Shown piece after piece: positions 61,691-64,000 of a DNA stretch of 64,000 bases. Each line of letters begins with the position of its first letter. Position 1 is the stretch's first letter. The position numbers and the translations under genes were made by a program. The notes under the pieces were generated by a model. It ran no database searches. It saw only the letters and a program-made list of their open reading frames with translations, and was not told the DNA's origin. The DNA is taken from NCBI GenBank assembly GCA_023151315.1, contig JAKLJE010000009.1, forward strand, positions 62,001-126,000, given 5' to 3'. This DNA comes from Bacteroidia bacterium. Its GTDB lineage: Bacteria; Bacteroidota; Bacteroidia; Palsa-965.

Positions 61691-63850
61691 ATGAAAAAAC
61701 TTTACATCCAACTTGTTGGGCTTGGATTGTTTGCGCTGTCATCAACGATGAATGCGCAATTACTCACACCAGAAGTCCTTTATTATGATTTTAACGGAAG
61801 CGGAACAACTGTTCCGAATTTAGCTTCTGCCCCGCCAATCGGAACTGCTACGGCAACCTTAATGGGTGGCCTCACTCAAGGAGGAAATGCTATTTGTTCA
61901 GGAACAGTTATCGGCACGGGCGTAAGTTCCACAACAGATTACGTTAACACTGGTTGGGCGACTAACCTGTCAAGTACGTCTTCTTGGTCAATTTCTTTCC
62001 GAACAGAGAACATCACTCCATCTTCTACTTTATTCTATATTTTCGGAGATGCAGGCGCGAATGGGTTTCGTTGCTTCACAAATGGTGTAGCGGGTCCAAA
62101 CAACTGGATTCTTCGCGGCACTGGCATGACGGACGTAACGATTGCGGGCGGAGCCACAGTTGCACCGCATATGTGCACATACGTATATGATGCAGCGTTG
62201 GCACAGATCCGCGGATATCTGGATGGAGTTCTTGTTACCACAGTCGCTCAAGGAGCCTTCAGCTTTGTCAGCGCCGGACCTTTCAAAGTAATTGGTTATG
62301 GAAGTAATGTTGGAGCGCCGTCAGGTGGTCATTTAGATGAGTATCGTCTTTACAGTCGCGCATTAACGCAACCCGAAATTACTCAACTTTACAACCCTTA
62401 CGTTCCTTCCGGATTCCTGGGAGCAGATCAAAATGCATGCAGCGCATCTCCGTTGGTTCTTTCTTTGCCTTACCCTGCAGGTTCAGTTTTATGGTCTACA
62501 GGTTCTACAACAACTTCAACAACAGTTTCTTCAAGCCAGCTTGTAACTGTAGCTGTTTCAGGTGCATGCGGCAGTGGTAATGACACTGTAAATATCGTTT
62601 TGAATGCGCCTACGTACGACACGATCTCAGCAGCTTCTTGCGGAAGTTATACAGCTCCTAGCGGCGCAGTATATACTGCTTCCGGAACTTATAACGATAC
62701 GCTTACGAACGTAGCAGGTTGCGATAGTGTGATTACCATTAACGTGAACATCACGCAACCGAGCAGCAGTTCAATAAGTCCGATGTCATGCGGCAACTAC
62801 ACTTCACCGTCAGGTAATACTTATACAACCTCAGGCACGTACAACGATACGATACTCAATACTCAAGGTTGCGATTCAGTAATTACAATCAACCTGACAG
62901 TAAATCAACCGACAACAGCATCAATTTCTGCTAACGCATGCGATATGTACACCGCTCCAAGCGGAATGATGTATATGACAAGCGGCACGTATAACGATAC
63001 CATCACAAACATGATGGGATGCGACAGCGTTATTACTATCAACCTTACAATCACCAACAGCACATCGGCAACTGTAACTGCGTCTGCATGCGGAATGTAT
63101 ATCCTTCCTGATGGCGACACAGCAATGACAACCGGAACGTATACTTCTACAATTCCGAACATGGCGGGTTGCGACAGCGTTATCACAAGTAACGTTACGA
63201 TCAATTCGTCCAGCGCTTCAACAATGACTGCAACTGCTTGCGGATCATTCATGGCTCCTTCCGGAGCTCAATACACAAACAGCGGAACTTATCTGGACAC
63301 AATTGCAAACGCGGCAGGTTGCGACAGTATCATTACAATCAACCTTACCATTAACGCAATTCCAACAGTAACGCTGAGCATTTCGAACAACAGTGTTTGT
63401 ATCGATGATGCATCATTCACGCTTACAGGCGGATCTCCGGCAGGAGGTACTTATTCCGGTCCGGGAGTAACAGGTAACACGTTCTCTCCAATGTCAGCAG
63501 GTAACGGCACTCACGTTATTACATACCAGTTTGTTGATTCGACAGGATGTAACGCAACAGCTACTGCAAACGTCACAGTTAGTGCTTGTGTTGGAGTTAA
63601 TGAGAATAACAACTTCAGCGAAATGAATGTATATCCGAACCCGAACAGCGGTGCATTCGTAATTGATCTCGGTGCAAACTACGAAGACGTTTCTGTAGTG
63701 ATCACTGATCTTGCTGGTCGTACAGTACATGCGCAAAACGCTAACAATGCAAACCTTATCCCTGTTGAATTTGATTCTGCAGCAGGAATGTACATTGTTA
63801 CCGTTGTATCAGGATCGAACAAAGCTTCTTTCCAACTGATCCGTCAGTAA
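61691..63850 (+). CDS. LamG-like repeat protein with T9SS type A sorting domain
   Basis: A 719-residue secreted protein. After a signal peptide (LYIQLVGLGLFALSSTMNAQ) comes a concanavalin-like LamG domain (about residues 28-235) containing FSDYDFNG-type strands and HLDEYRLYSRALTQPEITQL near 217. A linker follows, then five roughly 48-residue repeats (residues 315-555) with the pattern ACG-x-Y-x-APSG...SGTYNDT...GCDSVITINLT. A further Ig-like unit and the T9SS sorting domain (MNVYPNPNSGAFVIDL ... GMYIVTVVSG) end it. It should be exported by the type IX system; glycan or matrix binding is the likely role. The ATG at 61691 is chosen over an upstream TTG within the terminator. Confidence 0.88.
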   Translation: MKKLYIQLVGLGLFALSSTMNAQLLTPEVLYYDFNGSGTTVPNLASAPPIGTATATLMGGLTQGGNAICSGTVIGTGVSSTTDYVNTGWATNLSSTSSWSISFRTENITPSSTLFYIFGDAGANGFRCFTNGVAGPNNWILRGTGMTDVTIAGGATVAPHMCTYVYDAALAQIRGYLDGVLVTTVAQGAFSFVSAGPFKVIGYGSNVGAPSGGHLDEYRLYSRALTQPEITQLYNPYVPSGFLGADQNACSASPLVLSLPYPAGSVLWSTGSTTTSTTVSSSQLVTVAVSGACGSGNDTVNIVLNAPTYDTISAASCGSYTAPSGAVYTASGTYNDTLTNVAGCDSVITINVNITQPSSSSISPMSCGNYTSPSGNTYTTSGTYNDTILNTQGCDSVITINLTVNQPTTASISANACDMYTAPSGMMYMTSGTYNDTITNMMGCDSVITINLTITNSTSATVTASACGMYILPDGDTAMTTGTYTSTIPNMAGCDSVITSNVTINSSSASTMTATACGSFMAPSGAQYTNSGTYLDTIANAAGCDSIITINLTINAIPTVTLSISNNSVCIDDASFTLTGGSPAGGTYSGPGVTGNTFSPMSAGNGTHVITYQFVDSTGCNATATANVTVSACVGVNENNNFSEMNVYPNPNSGAFVIDLGANYEDVSVVITDLAGRTVHAQNANNANLIPVEFDSAAGMYIVTVVSGSNKASFQLIRQ
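62632..63357 (+). repeat. Five in-frame coding repeats of about 145 bp
   Basis: Five tandem units in the T9SS protein, each encoding about 48 residues with invariant GCDS, SGTY and a Cys near the start of each unit. Units 1-3 are close to one another (SGTYNDT kept exactly); unit 4 is diverged (TTGTYTSTI) and unit 5 partly (SGTYLDT). The two cysteines per unit could form a disulphide. Confidence 0.8.
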
Positions 63851-63867
63851 TAGAACAGCATTTAAAG

Positions 63868-63903
63868 AAAGAGCGCCACTGGATTCAGCGGCGCTCTTTT
63901 TTA
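63868..63903. terminator. Bidirectional rho-independent terminator
   Basis: AAAGAGCGCC and GGCGCTCTTT (10-bp stem, 12-base loop) followed by TTTTTTA on the + strand. It lies between the convergent T9SS gene and the endonuclease gene; the latter's stop codon falls at its right edge. It probably ends both transcripts. Confidence 0.85.
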
Positions 63904-63999
63904 TTCCGTTTCTTCGAGAATGAATGTAATCGGAAGGTGATCACTGTATCCTGTTTCATCCAGATCATCAGAAGGCTTTCCGAATTTGCGCGGTGATTT
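63901..63999 (-). CDS. Endonuclease/exonuclease/phosphatase family protein, partial
   Basis: Only the last 32 codons are in the window. They include GYSDHLPITFIL, the C-terminal S-D-H-x-P motif of the EEP (DNase I-like) superfamily, where the Asp-His pair is catalytic. The rest of the gene lies beyond the right edge. Reading is fully open to the edge. Substrate and cellular role cannot be judged from this fragment. Confidence 0.7.
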   Translation of the reverse strand, partial: KSPRKFGKPSDDLDETGYSDHLPITFILEETE

Positions 64000-64000
64000 G

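Noticed and set aside
62632-63357. CRISPR array
   Set aside because: The regularly spaced units are in-frame coding repeats of about 145 bp with diverged sequence, not 25-40 bp repeats with unique spacers.
1-64000. Prophage, insertion sequence or plasmid origin
   Set aside because: No transposase, integrase, terminal inverted repeats, tRNA-flanking att sequence or iteron cluster was seen on either strand.

Overview
The window reads as a chromosomal segment of a member of the Bacteroidota. Four things point that way. Two large secreted proteins (24151-27546 and 61691-63850) end in the type IX secretion (T9SS) C-terminal sorting domain. Several families typical of that phylum are present (DUF4783, DUF4834, DUF349, YfhO). 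Shine-Dalgarno sequences are essentially absent. Several promoters match the phylum's TAnnTTTG -7 element. Class or genus cannot be named from the sequence. No rRNA, tRNA, CRISPR array, transposase, integrase or phage gene was seen. Coding density is very high and the longest gene-free stretch is 293 bp (35375-35667).

1-17 kb is a surface-glycan locus on the + strand in which almost every gene overlaps or abuts the next. It holds a 5'-truncated sulfotransferase, two FkbM methyltransferases, a TylF/MycF-type methyltransferase, four other class I SAM methyltransferases, four GT2 and two GT4 glycosyltransferases, an acyltransferase-3 and a GalE epimerase. A multi-TM protein on the opposite strand (15091-16536) is a candidate polymerase. 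Together they suggest a glycan that is heavily methylated and probably also sulfated and acylated. rlmH follows on the - strand.

17-24 kb holds DUF4783, nadC and a YihY-family membrane protein as an overlapping operon, then an M1 metallopeptidase that appears fused to an outer-membrane beta-barrel. 22.7-35.4 kb is a second glycan block: GT4, PKD/Ig-like T9SS cargo, GNAT, polysaccharide deacetylase, flippase, GT4, methyltransferase and YfhO. Its middle is visibly more AT-rich than the housekeeping genes. A strongly structured intergenic region upstream of yfhO (35438-35550) may encode a small RNA.

35.6-50.5 kb is mixed and mostly - strand: DUF4834, two small unknowns, DUF349, paaZ and DinB (+), a PQQ-like membrane protein, panB, a Rieske protein, an M61-like protein that has lost both zinc-ligand histidines, a TPR/SpoIIE phosphatase, a tandem cold-shock-like protein, purC and a PhoH ATPase. 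50.6-63.9 kb is mainly a + strand housekeeping series: SAM hydroxide adenosyltransferase, monooxygenase, birA (-), rsfS with a histone-H1-like tail, ftsH, LUD protein, a barrel-like protein, cdsA, glutamate dehydrogenase, lipoprotein, psd, a second barrel protein, a small Lys/Cys-rich secreted protein and a repeat-bearing T9SS cargo. The window ends inside a - strand endonuclease/exonuclease/phosphatase gene.

No wholly new multi-gene system could be demonstrated. The best leads are the M61 pseudo-peptidase, the M1-barrel fusion, the structured RNA candidate, the H1-like tail on RsfS, and the methyltransferase-rich glycan operon.
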